The notes under the pieces: generated by a model
Databases searched by the model: none
What the model saw: only the letters and a program-made list of their open reading frames with translations
Told to the model about the DNA's origin: nothing
Assembly: GCA_020352595.1 (NCBI GenBank)
Contig: CP070682.1
Span: 739,880-745,175 of the forward strand
Source: a bacterium
Lineage (GTDB): Bacteria; BMS3Abin14
Direction: 5' to 3'
Length of the DNA: 5,296 bases
Position numbers and translations under genes: made by a program
Shown: one piece after another, positions 4,573 to 5,296 of the stretch
How the letters are laid out: the number at the start of each line of letters is the position of its first letter
How positions within the stretch are numbered: position 1 is the first letter of the stretch

Positions 4573-5296
4573 TCAGTCACTGGATTCCTCGCTGTCCGAG
4601 TCGTGGCCGCTCCCTTCATCGCCGGTCCCGCCGTCGCCCTCTGGATCGCCCTCCGGGCCTTCCTCGCCGGAGTCATCGTCCGAGGTCTCCTCCCCCCCGT
4701 CAGAGCCGGTCTCACTCTCTTCTTCATCCCCTTCCCCCTCATCGTCGTCGTCATGGAGGTCTTTATCGGTGCCGCCGTTACGGCCTCCGGAACTGTCTTC
4801 CACGAACCTCCTGAGGTCCTCGGCGGACTCCCCCCTTCGGGACCTGTCCGAGATCTCCCTGACGAACCTTTCCACATCCTGTCTGTCGGCCTTGCGATCC
4901 CTGGCCAGATCCGTCGCATAACGACCGAGGGTGTCGGAGTCTACACCGTAGCCGCCGCCCGTTTTGACGGCCTCCATGACCTGGCTGGGCGCGACCCTTC
5001 CGGCAGGTCCCCTGCCGGCCATGGCCTCGAAGACCCTCTCTATGGCCCGCCGGTCCACCCCCGCGGCCACGGCGTCGGCCGTGTTGACGATGAGTTCCTC
5101 TCTCTCGGCTGGCCCGACAGGGACCCTGTCGGCCTGACCGACTGCGAACTGCAGCCTTTCCTCCACCTTTCCCAGGGCCCGGATGATGTTCTCCTCCCCG
5201 ACATCCTTGGCAAGACCCTCCATGATCTTGCCCGTGAGCGGCGTCGTCGGGATTCCCCGACCGCCCGCTTCGGCCAGGACCCGGAGCATCCCTGCC
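4573..5296 (-). CDS. Unrecognised protein with highly acidic C-terminal tail (5' end outside window)
   Basis: The C-terminal 240 or so residues of a protein I cannot assign. The frame is open to the right edge, and the first Met (5289) has no ribosome-binding site, so the true start probably lies outside. Counting from that Met, residues 1-164 look helical and soluble, with repeated short helices. An opening 'LAEAGGRGIPTTPLTGKIMEGLAKDV' type segment recalls hypothetical, often exported, deltaproteobacterial proteins. That resemblance is from memory and weak. From about residue 165 the sequence turns into low-complexity Asp/Glu/Ser/Gly. Residues 180-238 hold 30 Asp or Glu and no Lys or Arg, ending in SDSEESSD. 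Such tails bind basic proteins or divalent cations, or keep a region disordered; the role here is unknown. No membrane segment is seen in the visible part, and a signal peptide could lie outside the window. The 298-bp gap and possible terminator separate it from the cold-shock gene. Confidence 0.7.
   Translation of the reverse strand, partial: AGMLRVLAEAGGRGIPTTPLTGKIMEGLAKDVGEENIIRALGKVEERLQFAVGQADRVPVGPAEREELIVNTADAVAAGVDRRAIERVFEAMAGRGPAGRVAPSQVMEAVKTGGGYGVDSDTLGRYATDLARDRKADRQDVERFVREISDRSRRGESAEDLRRFVEDSSGGRNGGTDKDLHDDDDEGEGDEEESETGSDGGEETSDDDSGEEGPEGDPEGDGGTGDEGSGHDSDSEESSD

Overview
This GC-rich window looks like ordinary chromosome from an anaerobic bacterium of the former Deltaproteobacteria (Desulfobacterota). 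That placement is an inference. It rests on the LuxR-type HTH carried on a PAS-sensor tail, a DUF169 protein, a membrane-anchored FMN-binding protein and the base composition, not on any marker gene. I see no phage, transposon, CRISPR, tRNA or rRNA signal.

Layout: the left edge holds the 3' end of a plus-strand regulator with a LuxR-like helix-turn-helix. Everything else reads on the minus strand. From right to left these are: the 3' part of an unrecognised gene ending in a very acidic tail; a small cold-shock protein with a long leader and a textbook terminator; an isoprenylcysteine-methyltransferase-like (NnrU/ICMT-type) membrane protein; a five-helix membrane protein with a C-terminal FMN-binding domain; a DUF169 protein; and a nucleotidyltransferase-fold protein with a degenerate catalytic motif. 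The regulator and the nucleotidyltransferase-like gene converge across an 87-bp spacer.

The minus-strand genes are separated by roughly 90 to 300 bp each, so most look like separate units, not one operon. No shared pathway is evident. The FMN-binding protein suggests extracytoplasmic electron transfer and needs an ApbE flavin transferase encoded elsewhere. The cold-shock protein is a stand-alone RNA chaperone.

The most interesting non-coding content is the cold-shock leader (a promoter-like pair, then a perfect 7-bp hairpin at the predicted 5' end), heptamer tandem repeats between the membrane-protein genes, and a 14-bp perfect palindrome upstream of the methyltransferase gene. I found no convincing new multi-gene system. 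The acidic-tailed protein and the inactive-looking nucleotidyltransferase are the least explained proteins.
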